NCBI GenBank assembly: GCA_009379955.1 | Contig: WHST01000052.1 | Span: forward strand, 1-41,312 | Length of the DNA stretch: 41,312 nt | Direction: 5' to 3' | Source: Streptosporangiales bacterium | Lineage (GTDB): Bacteria; Actinomycetota; Actinomycetes; Streptosporangiales; WHST01 | Part shown: piece after piece, positions 1-8,741 of the stretch | Layout of the letters: every line of letters begins with the position of its first letter | Position numbering within the stretch: the first letter of the stretch is position 1 | Notes under the pieces: generated by a model | What the model was told of the DNA's origin: nothing | What the model saw: the letters and a program-made list of their open reading frames with translations, nothing else | Database searches by the model: none | Position numbers and translations under genes: made by a program

Positions 1-88
1 ACGGGCGCGAGGCACCGCCCGCAGCGACGCACCACCATCCACCCACGACCAAGCTCAGCGGCATCCAGCCGGTGAGCCAGCCCACCAT
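1..88 (-). CDS. Possible N-terminus of a hydrophobic protein (partial)
   Basis: An ATG at 88 on the minus strand opens a frame that runs off the window edge for 29 codons. A GAGGTG ribosome-binding-like sequence lies 9 bases upstream. The predicted start is rich in Trp, Gly, Val and Leu, which fits a first membrane segment or signal anchor. It lies downstream of the E2 gene in the same direction. Too little is visible to assign a family, and a chance frame in GC-rich DNA is possible. Confidence 0.25.
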   Translation of the reverse strand, partial: MVGWLTGWMPLSLVVGGWWCVAAGGASRP

Positions 89-136
89 GCCCAAGCTCAC
101 CTCAAGCCCGGACTTGACTTCGACCTCATAGGTTGG

Positions 137-1294
137 TCAGTTCTCGTCGAGCAGCAGCAACGGTTGCTCGACCACCGCCGCGAGGTCTCCGACGAGCGCC
201 GCGAGGTGGGCGCCGTCGTTGACCCTGTGGTCGGTCGCCGCGACGACCGGAAGTACCGGACGCACCACGGGAACGCCGTCGACAGCGACGACCTTCTCCG
301 TGACGCGGCCGAAGCCGATGATCGCCACCTCTGGTGGCCGGATCACCGGCGTACCCAGCCAGGTGCCGAGCGACCCGAAGTTGCTCAACGTGCACGAGCC
401 CGCAGCCAGGTCGGCAGGTCGCGCGGTGCGTGCGCGTGCGGCTTCGACGAGACGGTCGAGTTCGCTCACGGTGTCGCGCAGTGACCTCCGGTCGGCGTCG
501 TGCAGCACGGGCACGATCAGGCCGTCGTCGGTTGCGGTGGCGATGCCGAGACCCACGGAGCCGCACTGGGTGAGGCGCTCGTTCTCGGCGTCGAAGCGTG
601 CGTTCATCGACGGGTGACGGGCAAGCGCCCAGGCGCAGACACGTACCAGCAGCGGCAGCATGGTCAGCCGCAACCCGTCGCGCTCCAGCCGTGGCCGCAA
701 TGCTTCCCTGGCCGCGAGTAACGCCGTCGCGTCGACCTCGCGGAACTCGGTGATGTGCGGGATGCGCAGCGCCTCGGTCATGGACCGCGCGACCTGCCGT
801 CGTACCCCGTGCAGCTCGACGACCTTGTCGTCCTTGCCCGACGCCGGCGTCACGACTGGCTCTGGTGCGGGTTCCGGTGTCGGCGCGCCTTCGACCGTGT
901 CCAGGTCGGCGGCGAGCACCCGTCCACGCGGTCCCGTGCCCACGACATCGGCGAGGTCGACGCCAAGGCGCAATGCGCGCTTGCGCACGCTCGGACTCGC
1001 CAGCGCACGCCGTCGTACGGGTTGCGCGGCACTGCCGCTGCTTCCCATGCTGCCCGTGGCGATGCGGGTCAGCAGCGCGCCCACCTCGACGACGTCGCCG
1101 ACGGCCGCGCCGAGCTGCATCACAGTGCCCGCGACCGGCGCCGGCAGCTCCACCTGCGACTTGTCCGTCTCCACGACGACGATGGCCTGGTCGGCGGCGA
1201 CCGTGTCACCGACACCCACCAGCCACTCGACGAGCTCGGCCTCCGCGATGCCCTCACCGACGTCCGGCAGCAGGAACTCCGTCGCGTCACTCAT
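137..1294 (-). CDS. bkdC: Dihydrolipoamide acyltransferase (E2) of a 2-oxo acid dehydrogenase complex
   Basis: This is the E2 core of a branched-chain 2-oxo acid dehydrogenase type complex, which transfers acyl groups from E1 to CoA through a swinging lipoyl arm in the cytoplasm. The protein has 385 residues. An N-terminal lipoyl domain (about 1-80) carries the lipoylated lysine in ETDKS (Lys45). A peripheral subunit-binding domain lies at about 94-132. The C-terminal catalytic domain ends with DHRVNDG, which supplies the His356 and Asp360 pair. There is one lipoyl domain, as usual for this class. Its ATG overlaps the E1-beta stop (ATGA), so the genes are translationally coupled. No E3 (lipoamide dehydrogenase) gene is nearby, so E3 must come from elsewhere. 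Branched-chain rather than pyruvate specificity is inferred from the split alpha/beta E1. Confidence 0.93.
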   Translation of the reverse strand: MSDATEFLLPDVGEGIAEAELVEWLVGVGDTVAADQAIVVVETDKSQVELPAPVAGTVMQLGAAVGDVVEVGALLTRIATGSMGSSGSAAQPVRRRALASPSVRKRALRLGVDLADVVGTGPRGRVLAADLDTVEGAPTPEPAPEPVVTPASGKDDKVVELHGVRRQVARSMTEALRIPHITEFREVDATALLAAREALRPRLERDGLRLTMLPLLVRVCAWALARHPSMNARFDAENERLTQCGSVGLGIATATDDGLIVPVLHDADRRSLRDTVSELDRLVEAARARTARPADLAAGSCTLSNFGSLGTWLGTPVIRPPEVAIIGFGRVTEKVVAVDGVPVVRPVLPVVAATDHRVNDGAHLAALVGDLAAVVEQPLLLLDEN

Positions 1295-2274
1295 GCCGGA
1301 ACCGCCATCAGCGCGCCGACCTCGGCGACCACCCGGTCGACGTCGGGTACGTACAGGTCCTCGACGCCGGCAAGCGGGTACGGCGTGTCAGGCGCGGTGA
1401 TCCGCAGGATCGGCGCCTCGAGCTCGTAGAAGCACTCCTGCTGGATGGTCGCGGTGAGCTCCGCGGCGAACCCGCCGGTGAACGGCGCCTCCTGCACGAT
1501 GGCCACCCTTCCGGTGCGGGCGACCGAGTCCCTGACGGTGTCGGTGTCGAGCGGCACGAGCGAACGCAGGTCGACCACCTCGGCGCCGATGCCCCCGGCC
1601 GCGAGCTCGTCGGCGGCTCGCTCCGCCACGGCGATGGCCGCCGACCACGCGACCAGCGTGACGTCGTCGCCCTGCCGCACCACCCGCGCCTTGCCGAAAC
1701 CGACCCGGTAGCGCTCGTCGGGCACATCGTCGCGGACGAGGCGGTAGCCCTTCAGCGGCTCGAGGAACAGCACGGGGTCATCGCTCGCGATCGCCTCGGC
1801 GAGCATGCCTTTCGCGTCGTAGGCCGTCGCGGGCGCGACCACGGTGAGTCCAGGGGCATGGGCGTAGAGCGCCTCGAACGCGTCCGAGTGCATCTCGGGC
1901 GTCCTCACCCCACCACCGAACGGCGCACGGATCACCAGCGGCACCCCGTACCGGCCCTGTGACCGGTAACGCAGCCGCGCGGCCTGCTGGCCGATCTGGT
2001 GGAACGCCTGGTGCCCGAAGCCGAGGAACTGGATCTCGACCACCGGCCGCAGCCCACTGATCGCCAGGCCGATGCCCGCGCCGACGATCGCCCCCTCGGC
2101 AACCGGCATATCCACCACCCGCTCGCCGCCGAAGCGGTCGAGCAGGCCCTCGGTGGCACGGAACACGCCGCCGAGCCTGCCGACGTCCTCGCCGAGCACC
2201 ATGACGCGTTCGTCGAGCTCCATCTCCTGGCGCAGGCACTCCCTGATGCTCTCGACCATCGTCCGCGTCGTCAT
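1291..2274 (-). CDS. bkdB: 2-oxo acid dehydrogenase E1 component, beta subunit
   Basis: This is the beta subunit of the thiamine-diphosphate E1 decarboxylase (327 residues). It pairs with the alpha subunit to decarboxylate a 2-oxo acid and acylate the E2 lipoyl group. The start MTTRTMVESIRECLRQEM and segments such as VLGEDVGRLGGVF, FGGGVRTPEMHSD and DLRSLVPLDTDTV are typical of transketolase-like E1-beta chains: a pyrimidine-binding domain followed by a C-terminal transketolase domain. The start at 2274 was chosen because it overlaps the E1-alpha stop as ATGA. The 50 upstream in-frame codons are an Arg-rich shadow of the alpha gene. It is the second gene of the alpha-beta-E2 operon. Confidence 0.93.
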   Translation of the reverse strand: MTTRTMVESIRECLRQEMELDERVMVLGEDVGRLGGVFRATEGLLDRFGGERVVDMPVAEGAIVGAGIGLAISGLRPVVEIQFLGFGHQAFHQIGQQAARLRYRSQGRYGVPLVIRAPFGGGVRTPEMHSDAFEALYAHAPGLTVVAPATAYDAKGMLAEAIASDDPVLFLEPLKGYRLVRDDVPDERYRVGFGKARVVRQGDDVTLVAWSAAIAVAERAADELAAGGIGAEVVDLRSLVPLDTDTVRDSVARTGRVAIVQEAPFTGGFAAELTATIQQECFYELEAPILRITAPDTPYPLAGVEDLYVPDVDRVVAEVGALMAVPA

Positions 2275-3359
2275 GCCATGCCCTCCTGCCTCGCGACCCA
2301 CGCCGCCCGCTGCTCGACCAGACGGGTCGGCGGGTCTGCGTGCACGTGGTCGAACAGCGACGCCGCCCCTGCATCCGGTGTCTCGAACGCGACCGTCAGC
2401 GCGCGCTCGACCTCGGCCGCGCACTCCGCGGCAAGCCGCTCATGGCCGGCGTCGTCGAGCGCGCCGCGAGCACGCAGGTAGCGCTCCACCCTGGCCACGG
2501 GGTCGCGGTCCGCCCATTCCCGATCCTCGCCGGGCTCGACGTAACGGGTCGGGTCGTCGGCGGTGTTGTGTGCCCCGGCTCGCCAGGTCAGCGACTCGAC
2601 CAGGGTGGGCCCGCCACCGGCACGGGCACGGGCGACCGCCGCCGCGGTCACCTGGTGGACGGCGAGCAGATCGTTGCCGTCGACGAGCACACCCTCGACG
2701 CCGTAACCGGGCGCGCGCTCCGCGAGCGTCCGCGCGGCGGTCTGCGCGGCGCGCGGAGTCGAGATCGCCCAGCCGTTGTTCTGCAGGAAGAAGACCACAG
2801 GCGCGCGGGTGACGCCGGCGAGGTTGAGGCTCTCGTGGAAGTCGCCCTCGGAGGACGCACCGTCGCCGAAGTAGGTAACGACGACGCCGTCCCCACCCTG
2901 CGTGCGCAGTCCCCAGGCGAGCCCGACCGCCTGGGGCAGCTGCGCGGCGAGCGAGATCTGGATCGGCAGCGTCCTCACTCCGTCAGGGATGGCTCCCCCG
3001 TCCGGATGCCCCATGAAGTAGAGAGCGAAGTTCTCCAGCGGCAGGCCGTGCCGCAACAGCGCGGGCAGCTCCCGATACTGCGGCACGATCCAGTCGCGGG
3101 ACGGGTCGAGGGCGCTCGCCGACCCGACCACCGACGCCTCCTGCCCGCGCACGGAGGAGAACGTGCCGAACCGTCCCTGCCGCTGCAGGCTGGTGGCCCG
3201 CTCGTCGAACGTCCGGGCAAGCGTCATGTACCGCAGCGCGTCGAGCACCGCCTCATCGGTCATCGAGGGCTCGTCGACACACAGCGTTCCGTCAGGAGAC
3301 AGCATCCTCGACGGAGCCACGGGCTCCCCGGTCGCCGGGAAGCGGAAGCTCACAGTCAT
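2271..3359 (-). CDS. bkdA: 2-oxo acid dehydrogenase E1 component, alpha subunit
   Basis: This is the thiamine-diphosphate-binding alpha subunit (362 residues from the chosen ATG). The ThDP motif runs from GDGASSEGDFHESLNLAG to NNGWAIS, the GDG...NN pattern of the family. LARTFDERATSLQRQGRFG near the N-terminus is typical of branched-chain E1-alpha. A TTG at 3395 would add 12 residues, but the ATG at 3359 gives a family-like N-terminus. No good Shine-Dalgarno precedes it, so a leaderless transcript is possible. It lies 72 bases downstream of the GntR gene on the same strand and is the first enzyme gene of the operon. Family assignment is firm. Natural substrate (branched-chain oxo acids or pyruvate) is inferred. 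Confidence 0.92.
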   Translation of the reverse strand: MTVSFRFPATGEPVAPSRMLSPDGTLCVDEPSMTDEAVLDALRYMTLARTFDERATSLQRQGRFGTFSSVRGQEASVVGSASALDPSRDWIVPQYRELPALLRHGLPLENFALYFMGHPDGGAIPDGVRTLPIQISLAAQLPQAVGLAWGLRTQGGDGVVVTYFGDGASSEGDFHESLNLAGVTRAPVVFFLQNNGWAISTPRAAQTAARTLAERAPGYGVEGVLVDGNDLLAVHQVTAAAVARARAGGGPTLVESLTWRAGAHNTADDPTRYVEPGEDREWADRDPVARVERYLRARGALDDAGHERLAAECAAEVERALTVAFETPDAGAASLFDHVHADPPTRLVEQRAAWVARQEGMA

Positions 3360-3361
3360 GG

Positions 3362-3381
3362 ATACAATGCTGCATGCAATG
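3362..3381 (-). promoter_or_regulatory. Candidate operator: 12-bp-spaced direct repeat before E1-alpha
   Basis: Read on the minus strand, CATTGCAT and CATTGTAT are two near-identical octamers 12 bp apart that end just upstream of the E1-alpha ATG. They include the palindrome TGCATGCA. The position between the GntR gene and its presumed target operon suggests a regulator-binding site. Binding by this GntR protein is inference only. Confidence 0.3.
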
Positions 3382-3431
3382 ATGGACGCTGACAAGTCTG
3401 GGGCCGGCCGGCGGGGCGCAGCCCCGTCACG

Positions 3432-4076
3432 TCAGCGCAGCTTGCTCAACACGACGTCGAGCGCCTCGAGCACGTGCTCGCGAGCGGCGTCCGCGGCCGC
3501 GTCCTGGTCCCTGTCGAGGAGGGCCCGCACGATCCTGCCGTGTCCGCGCACGGAGGCGAGCGCCTCGGCGTCGGTGTAGAGGGCGGCGATGCGGTAGCTG
3601 AAGAAGTGCTCGCTGTTCCTGCCGTTGAGCTCCCCGAGCCTGCCGTTGCCCGACCCGGCGACGATGGCGTCGTGGAACCTGCTGTTCAGCTCGACCAGCA
3701 CCGACCGGTCCGCCTCAGCGAGACCCTCGTCGCACGCACCGATGGCGACGATGGCCTCGATCCGCTCGTCACCGGCCCGCTGCGCCACGAGCCTCGCGGC
3801 CATGGCCTCGAGTGCCGCACGCACCTCGTAGATCTCGCGGATCTCCGCACCGGTGTGCTCCCGCACCACGTAGCCGCGCTTGGCGCCGACGACCAGTCCG
3901 TCGGCTGCGAGCAGCTTCAACGCCTCGCGGACGGGGGTGCGCGAGACCTGCATCCGCTCCGCGAGTTCGGTGGCGACCAGCCGCTGGTTGGGCCTGATCC
4001 GCCCCTCGATGATGTCGGCCCGGAGCCGGCCGTGCGCCTGGTCGGTCAACGACAACGAGTCCGTCGACACCGTCAC
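3432..4076 (-). CDS. GntR-family transcriptional regulator, FCD subfamily
   Basis: The protein (214 residues) has an N-terminal winged helix-turn-helix (about residues 8-70), including LAERMQVSRTPVREALKLLAADGLV, followed by an all-helical FCD effector domain with the metal-binding-type Asp/His pattern (ELNSRFHDAI). FCD regulators usually respond to small carboxylic acids. It lies directly upstream of, and in line with, the E1-alpha/E1-beta/E2 genes, so it is likely their local regulator and may autoregulate. The GTG at 4076 was chosen because GAAGGGG lies 6 bases upstream. A longer frame to 4154 would add an atypical basic extension, with an in-frame ATG at 4115. Family call is secure. The effector is unknown. 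Confidence 0.88.
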   Translation of the reverse strand: MTVSTDSLSLTDQAHGRLRADIIEGRIRPNQRLVATELAERMQVSRTPVREALKLLAADGLVVGAKRGYVVREHTGAEIREIYEVRAALEAMAARLVAQRAGDERIEAIVAIGACDEGLAEADRSVLVELNSRFHDAIVAGSGNGRLGELNGRNSEHFFSYRIAALYTDAEALASVRGHGRIVRALLDRDQDAAADAAREHVLEALDVVLSKLR

Positions 4077-4445
4077 TGCCAGCCCCTTCGTTCGCCGAGG
4101 ACGCCAAAGTAACATTTGCAGGGTGACGAACACATTCCGACATGGAGCTCTCAAACGAGGTTCACGTTATGCAGGTGAGTACCTACCTCCCGCGCCATGC
4201 AGGCCTGGAGTCGTCGACCCAGCGAGGGCGGTCCGGATACTCCTGTTGAGGCACGCCGTCGGGGAGTCGCGCAGACCCCACGCGGCCCTTGCATAAGACT
4301 TGCGATCGGCGGGCAACGCACCCGGCAAGGGTCGTCCCGAACCGACTCAGATGGCTCACCGCGTCTCACGCGTTTCGACAGGTCTCCTCGCCGAGCGCCC
4401 CGGCGAGGAGCCTTGACTACCGATGTGGCTACAGCCGCGACGTGA
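4077..4445. other. Intergenic region between GntR gene and tRNA hairpin
   Basis: This stretch of about 370 bases has no convincing gene on either strand. The part next to 4076 probably holds the GntR promoter. A short GC hairpin (CTCGCCG / CGGCGAG) lies near 4385-4406. Nothing else stands out. Confidence 0.4.
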
Positions 4446-4478
4446 CAGAGGCCCTCTCCCATCGGAAAAGGGCCTCTG
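4446..4478 (-). terminator. Hairpin downstream of the initiator tRNA
   Basis: A perfect 10-bp stem (CAGAGGCCCT / AGGGCCTCTG) with a 13-base loop lies 13 bases beyond the tRNA 3' end. No U-tract follows, so it is terminator-like in the GC-rich actinobacterial sense, or a processing hairpin. Confidence 0.55.
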
Positions 4479-4491
4479 ACCTGCACTTACG

Positions 4492-4568
4492 TGGTAGCGG
4501 GGGCAGGATTTGAACCTGCGACCTCTGGGTTATGAGCCCAGCGAGCTACCGAACTGCTCCACCCCGCG
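4492..4568 (-). tRNA. Initiator tRNA-fMet (CAT anticodon), CCA encoded
   Basis: On the minus strand a 77-base cloverleaf can be drawn. The acceptor is CGCGGGG paired with CCCCGC, followed by T72, A73 and an encoded CCA. The D arm is GAGC/GCTC. The anticodon arm CTGGG-CTCATAA-CCCAG has anticodon CAT. The variable region is AGGTC, and the T arm GCAGG-TTCAAAT-CCTGC. The unpaired first base (C1 opposite T72) and the three consecutive G-C pairs below the anticodon loop mark it as the initiator rather than the elongator tRNA-Met. Confidence 0.96.
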
Positions 4569-4658
4569 TCGGTCTCTCAACCATAGTGCACGCGGCGTGA
4601 AGGGGCCAAATCGGGGTGGGCGAGCCCGTGACGAGCCCGCCCGACCCGATTCGCCGGG

Positions 4659-7613
4659 TCACGGTGAAGGGCTCGGACTGCCTCGGCCTCCCGTGCTGGT
4701 CGCGGGCGACGGACGGCCGCTGGTGGTGCTGGTCGGCCGCGGACTCGGGGTGGGCGAGGGCGAGACGCCCAGCTGTTTCTGCAGTCCTTCGGCCTTGTCC
4801 AGTGCCGACTTCAGCCGCTTCTGCGCCTCGCCGTAGGCCGCGAAGTCGTTGGACTTCAGGGCAGTCTGACCCTCCTGGTACGCATCCTGCGCGTCCGCGA
4901 GGGCCTTGGTCAGCTGGGCGCGGAGGTCGCCGGTCTTCTCCTCCTCACCCTTGCCCTTCTCCTCCTCTTCGCCCTTCGACTCGCCGCCGAGCACCTGCTC
5001 GAGGGCCTCGTCGAGCGTGGGCGCGTAGCCGATCTTGGAGCCGAACGACACCAGGACGCGTTGCAGCAGCGGGTACGACTCACCGGCGGCCGCCTGGACG
5101 TAGACCGGCTCCACGTAGAGCAGGCCACCCCCGTACGGCAGCGTCAACAGGTTGCCGTATCTGACCGTCGAGCCGCCGCGTCTCAGCAGGTTCAGCTCGC
5201 TCGACGCCGGTGCGTACGACTCGAAGTTGCCCTGGATCGTGCCTGGTCCAGGCACGGCGGTGTTCGGTGGTAAGCGGAGTGCACGTAACTTGCCGTACTC
5301 CTTGTCGGGGTCGCTCGACACGGTGACGAACGCGGCGAGGTTGGGTCTGTTTCTCGGCACCAGGGTCGAGGTCAGCGAGAAGACCGATTCGTCGTCGCCC
5401 GGCATGCGCGTCATCAGGTAGTACGGCGGCTGCGCGACGTCGTTGTCGCCCGCCGTCGTCGGGTCGTTGGGGACGCCCCAGAAGTCCTGACCGCCGTAGA
5501 ACGCGCCCGGGTCGGTCACGTGGTAGCGGCTCAGCATCTCGCGCTGCGCCTTGAACATGTCCGCCGGGTACCGGACGTGCGCCCGCAGCTCGTCGCTCAT
5601 CTCCGACGCGGGACGAACGGTGTTGCCGAACACGCCCTGCCAGGTCTTGAGGATCGGGTCCTTCGCATCCCACGCGTAGAGGGTGACCTTGCCGCTGTAC
5701 GCGTCGACGGTCGCCTTCACCGAGTTGCGGATGTAGTTGACCTCGTCGTTCGGCTGCGCCGTCCGCGCGTTGGTCCCTGTCAGGCTGTCCTGGGTCGCCT
5801 CGCCGAGCGACGTGCGCTGGGCGTACGGGTAGTTCTCGGTGGTGGTGTAGCCGTCGACGATCCACTGGATGCGTCCGTCGACCACGGCTGCGTACGGGTC
5901 ACCGTCGAGGGTGAGGAACGGCGCGGCCTTCTCGACCCGGTCGCGCGGCGACCGGTCATACAGGATCTGCGAGTCGTCGTTGATGTCGCCGGAGAACAGG
6001 ATGTTGTAGTCCTGGAACTGGATCGCGTAGAGCAGCCGGTTCGCGAACGATCCGATGTCGACGCCGCCGTCGCCGGAGTAGGTGTTCCGCTGCTGGCCGC
6101 TGCCGCCTTCCTTGGCGTAGTCGAACTCCTGCGGCGGGGTGCCCTTGGGAGCGCCGACGATCGAGTACTCCGGCACCTGCTCGCCGAAGTAGATGCGCGG
6201 CTCGAACTTGCCCAGGTCGCCCTTGGTCGGGATGTCGCTCGACTGCCACACCGGCTTGCCCTCGTTGTCGACGGCGTTGCCCTCGGCGGCGACGAATCCG
6301 TAGCCGTGGGTGTACTGCAGGCGCTCGACGAGCCACTGTCCCTGGCGGTCCTCCGGTGGCGCGGGCAGCTCACGGACGGCCGCGATCGACGTGCGCTCCT
6401 CGCCGTCGATCTCGTACCTGTCGACGTCGAGTGCCTCGGGGAAGCTGTAGAAGCCGCGGATCTGCTGCAGCTGCTGGAACGTCTTCGACACGACGTTGGG
6501 GTCGACGAGCCGGATGTTGTCGGTGTTGTCACGGCTGCTCGTCTGGTTCCGCGTGACGTCGCTGCGGGCGTCGTAGCTCGTGACTTCGGCCGTATCCAAC
6601 CCGTACGCCGTGCGTGTGCTCTTGATATTTCGTTCGATGGACGAGCGTTCCCTGGCCTCCTGGTTCGGCTTGACCTGGAACTGCTGGATCACGGCCGGGT
6701 AGGCGCCGCCGACGAGGATCGCGGAGAGGACCAGCAAGCCGAGGCTCAGGCCGGCGAACAGCAGGCCACGCCGTAGCGCGCTGACGAAGAACAGCACCGC
6801 GCAGATCAGCGCGATGGCCGCGAGGATCGTCTTCGCCGGCAACACGGCATGGATGTCGGTGTAGGACGCGCCGGTCGTGATGCCGCGGTCGGAGTGCACC
6901 AGGCCGTACCGGTCCATCCAGTACGCCACGGCCTTGAGGAGCATGAACAGCCCGACGATGATGCCGAGGTGGGCGCGGGCGCCCACGCTGACCTGGCCGC
7001 CGCGGCCGGCGACCCGCAGGCCGCCGTACAGGTAGTGGGCGACCGCGGCCGCGAGGAACGCCAGGACCATCGCAGCGAACCCGAAGCCGAGCAGCAGCCG
7101 CACGAACGGATACGTGAAGACGTAGAAACTCGCGTCCATGCCGAACTGGGGATCGGTCTGCCCGAACGGGGTACGGTTCAGGAACGCCAGGACCGTCTTC
7201 CAGTTGCCCTCGACCGTCAACCCGCCGATGAGGCCGACCAGGGCGGCGATGACGAGCGCCACCTTGCCCGAGTGCGGGTCGAAGACACCGCGGTAGCGCG
7301 CGAGCAACTGCTGGTCGGGAGTGTTCGGCACTACCCGCGGTCGCAACCGCCTGGCGATCGCCAGGCTCAGGAAGACGACACCTCCGAGCAGGAGGACACC
7401 CGCGCCGAACAGCGCGACCTGCGTGCCGATGACGCGTCCGTACACACCGCCGAAACCGATCGAGCGGTACCACAGGACGTTGGTCCAGATGTGGGTGAAC
7501 ACGACGAGGAGGATCACCACGGCGATCGCCACGGCGAGGGCTATCAGAATTCCTCGAGCCCGTCTGGACGTCTTCAATCGACGTCCACCGGCCGCATAGG
7601 TCACAGCATCCAC
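4659..7613 (-). CDS. UPF0182 family large membrane protein
   Basis: This 984-residue protein is the counterpart of mycobacterial Rv3193c. It begins with a basic cytoplasmic start and then has about seven hydrophobic segments in the first 300 residues (for example ILIALAVAIAVVILLVVF and IIVGLFMLLKAVAYWM). A large extracytoplasmic domain of about 600 residues follows. A charged Glu/Lys segment (near 895-915), a helical tail and a Pro/Ser/Thr-rich C-terminus (PSPTPSPRPTSTTSG) complete it. Family function is not established. The topology suggests an envelope role. It is 52 bases downstream of the PDZ protease gene on the same strand. The start is uncertain by a few codons: ATG at 7613 or GTG at 7604, which has a better-spaced GGGGTGG. 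Confidence 0.9.
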   Translation of the reverse strand: MDAVTYAAGGRRLKTSRRARGILIALAVAIAVVILLVVFTHIWTNVLWYRSIGFGGVYGRVIGTQVALFGAGVLLLGGVVFLSLAIARRLRPRVVPNTPDQQLLARYRGVFDPHSGKVALVIAALVGLIGGLTVEGNWKTVLAFLNRTPFGQTDPQFGMDASFYVFTYPFVRLLLGFGFAAMVLAFLAAAVAHYLYGGLRVAGRGGQVSVGARAHLGIIVGLFMLLKAVAYWMDRYGLVHSDRGITTGASYTDIHAVLPAKTILAAIALICAVLFFVSALRRGLLFAGLSLGLLVLSAILVGGAYPAVIQQFQVKPNQEARERSSIERNIKSTRTAYGLDTAEVTSYDARSDVTRNQTSSRDNTDNIRLVDPNVVSKTFQQLQQIRGFYSFPEALDVDRYEIDGEERTSIAAVRELPAPPEDRQGQWLVERLQYTHGYGFVAAEGNAVDNEGKPVWQSSDIPTKGDLGKFEPRIYFGEQVPEYSIVGAPKGTPPQEFDYAKEGGSGQQRNTYSGDGGVDIGSFANRLLYAIQFQDYNILFSGDINDDSQILYDRSPRDRVEKAAPFLTLDGDPYAAVVDGRIQWIVDGYTTTENYPYAQRTSLGEATQDSLTGTNARTAQPNDEVNYIRNSVKATVDAYSGKVTLYAWDAKDPILKTWQGVFGNTVRPASEMSDELRAHVRYPADMFKAQREMLSRYHVTDPGAFYGGQDFWGVPNDPTTAGDNDVAQPPYYLMTRMPGDDESVFSLTSTLVPRNRPNLAAFVTVSSDPDKEYGKLRALRLPPNTAVPGPGTIQGNFESYAPASSELNLLRRGGSTVRYGNLLTLPYGGGLLYVEPVYVQAAAGESYPLLQRVLVSFGSKIGYAPTLDEALEQVLGGESKGEEEEKGKGEEEKTGDLRAQLTKALADAQDAYQEGQTALKSNDFAAYGEAQKRLKSALDKAEGLQKQLGVSPSPTPSPRPTSTTSGRPSPATSTGGRGSPSPSP

Positions 7614-7665
7614 CCCATCCGAACTACGGTCCGGTCTCCGGTCGCTCCGGCTACCGTGACTTCAC

Positions 7666-8715
7666 TCACCGCGCACATGGTGACACCTTGCCCCGCCCGG
7701 TACGCAGCGCGTCCAACGACGAGACGGCGTCGTCGAGGGTCTCGACCTTCACCAGTCGAAGGCCGTCCGGGCGGGTCTTGCTCGCTTCGGCACAGTTGTC
7801 GGCGGGTGTGAGGAACACCGTGGCGCCCTTCTTCTCGGCGGCGATCATCTTCTGCGTGATGCCGCCGATGGCGCCGACCTTGCCGGCGGGGTCCATCGTG
7901 CCGGTGCCCGCCACGAACCTGCCGCCGGTCAGCGGCCCCTCCGTCATCCGGTCGACGACCGCAAGCGCGAACATCAGGCCCGCCGAGGGGCCACCGACGT
8001 TCTGCAGGCGGATCGTCACCTTCACCGGGTAGGTGAAGTCGCTCCCGAGGATGATGCCGACGATCGGCCGCTTCTCGTCGTCGGGCGCCTTGACCGTGCG
8101 TACCGACACGTCGACCTGCTTCTTCTTGCGCTCTACGGTGAAGCGCACCGTGTCGCCCACCTGGTGCCCGCTCATCCGCTTCTGGACGGCCTCGGCGTCC
8201 GTTGTGCGCGTGCCGTCGATGGCCTTGATCCGGTCGCCGGCGTGCAGCTTGCCCTCCGCGGGGCGGCCCTTCTCGACCGAGGAGACGACGACGTGCTCGG
8301 TCACCGGGACGCCGACATGCCGGAGGGCCGCGACCGTACCGTAGCTCTCGGAGTTCTCGAACTGCTCGGCACTGCGCTCCTCGACCTCTTTCCTCGTCGT
8401 GCCCTCGGGGTAGTAGAGCTCCTGCGGCACGACGGCGACCCGCGGATCGGCCCACCCGGTCAGGACCTGCCCAAGGCTCGGCTGGTTGCCCGGCCCGCCG
8501 ATCACGGAGACCGTGGTCATGTTGAGGTGGCCGCTCACGGGGTACGTCTTGTGCCCGCCGATCGACACCACCTGCTTGCCCTCGACCGATCCGAGGGTGT
8601 CGTACGTGGGTCCGGGCGCCTCACGGACGTACGGAACCGGCATGAACCAGCCGGTGGCGGCGAGCAGGACGACGAGGACGCCGGAGACGAGGAGCGTCAC
8701 GAGCCGACCAACCAT
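7666..8715 (-). CDS. Lon-like (S16) membrane-anchored PDZ serine protease
   Basis: This 349-residue protein has one N-terminal membrane anchor (about residues 6-25), a PDZ domain in the middle (around GVPVTEHVVVSSVEKGRPAE to GTRTTDAEAV), and a C-terminal Lon-type proteolytic domain. The catalytic Ser is in GGPSAGLMFAL and the catalytic Lys in IGGITQKMIAA, the S16 Ser-Lys dyad. It lacks an AAA+ domain, like Rv3194c and the YlbL family. The active domain lies outside the membrane and probably trims or degrades envelope proteins. It is transcribed after moaE (26-base gap) and ahead of the UPF0182 gene. Substrates are unknown. Confidence 0.9.
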   Translation of the reverse strand: MVGRLVTLLVSGVLVVLLAATGWFMPVPYVREAPGPTYDTLGSVEGKQVVSIGGHKTYPVSGHLNMTTVSVIGGPGNQPSLGQVLTGWADPRVAVVPQELYYPEGTTRKEVEERSAEQFENSESYGTVAALRHVGVPVTEHVVVSSVEKGRPAEGKLHAGDRIKAIDGTRTTDAEAVQKRMSGHQVGDTVRFTVERKKKQVDVSVRTVKAPDDEKRPIVGIILGSDFTYPVKVTIRLQNVGGPSAGLMFALAVVDRMTEGPLTGGRFVAGTGTMDPAGKVGAIGGITQKMIAAEKKGATVFLTPADNCAEASKTRPDGLRLVKVETLDDAVSSLDALRTGRGKVSPCAR

Positions 8716-8741
8716 GACCAGAGCCTAGATTGTCGGCGGCG

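Noticed and set aside
137-3359. Pyruvate dehydrogenase rather than branched-chain complex
   Set aside because: Actinobacterial pyruvate complexes normally use a single-chain AceE-type E1. The split alpha/beta E1 with a one-lipoyl E2 favours the Bkd type, although substrate is not proven.
4077-4445. Short plus and minus frames between the GntR gene and the tRNA
   Set aside because: They have no plausible start signal, biased low-complexity translation and no motif, so they are probably noncoding.
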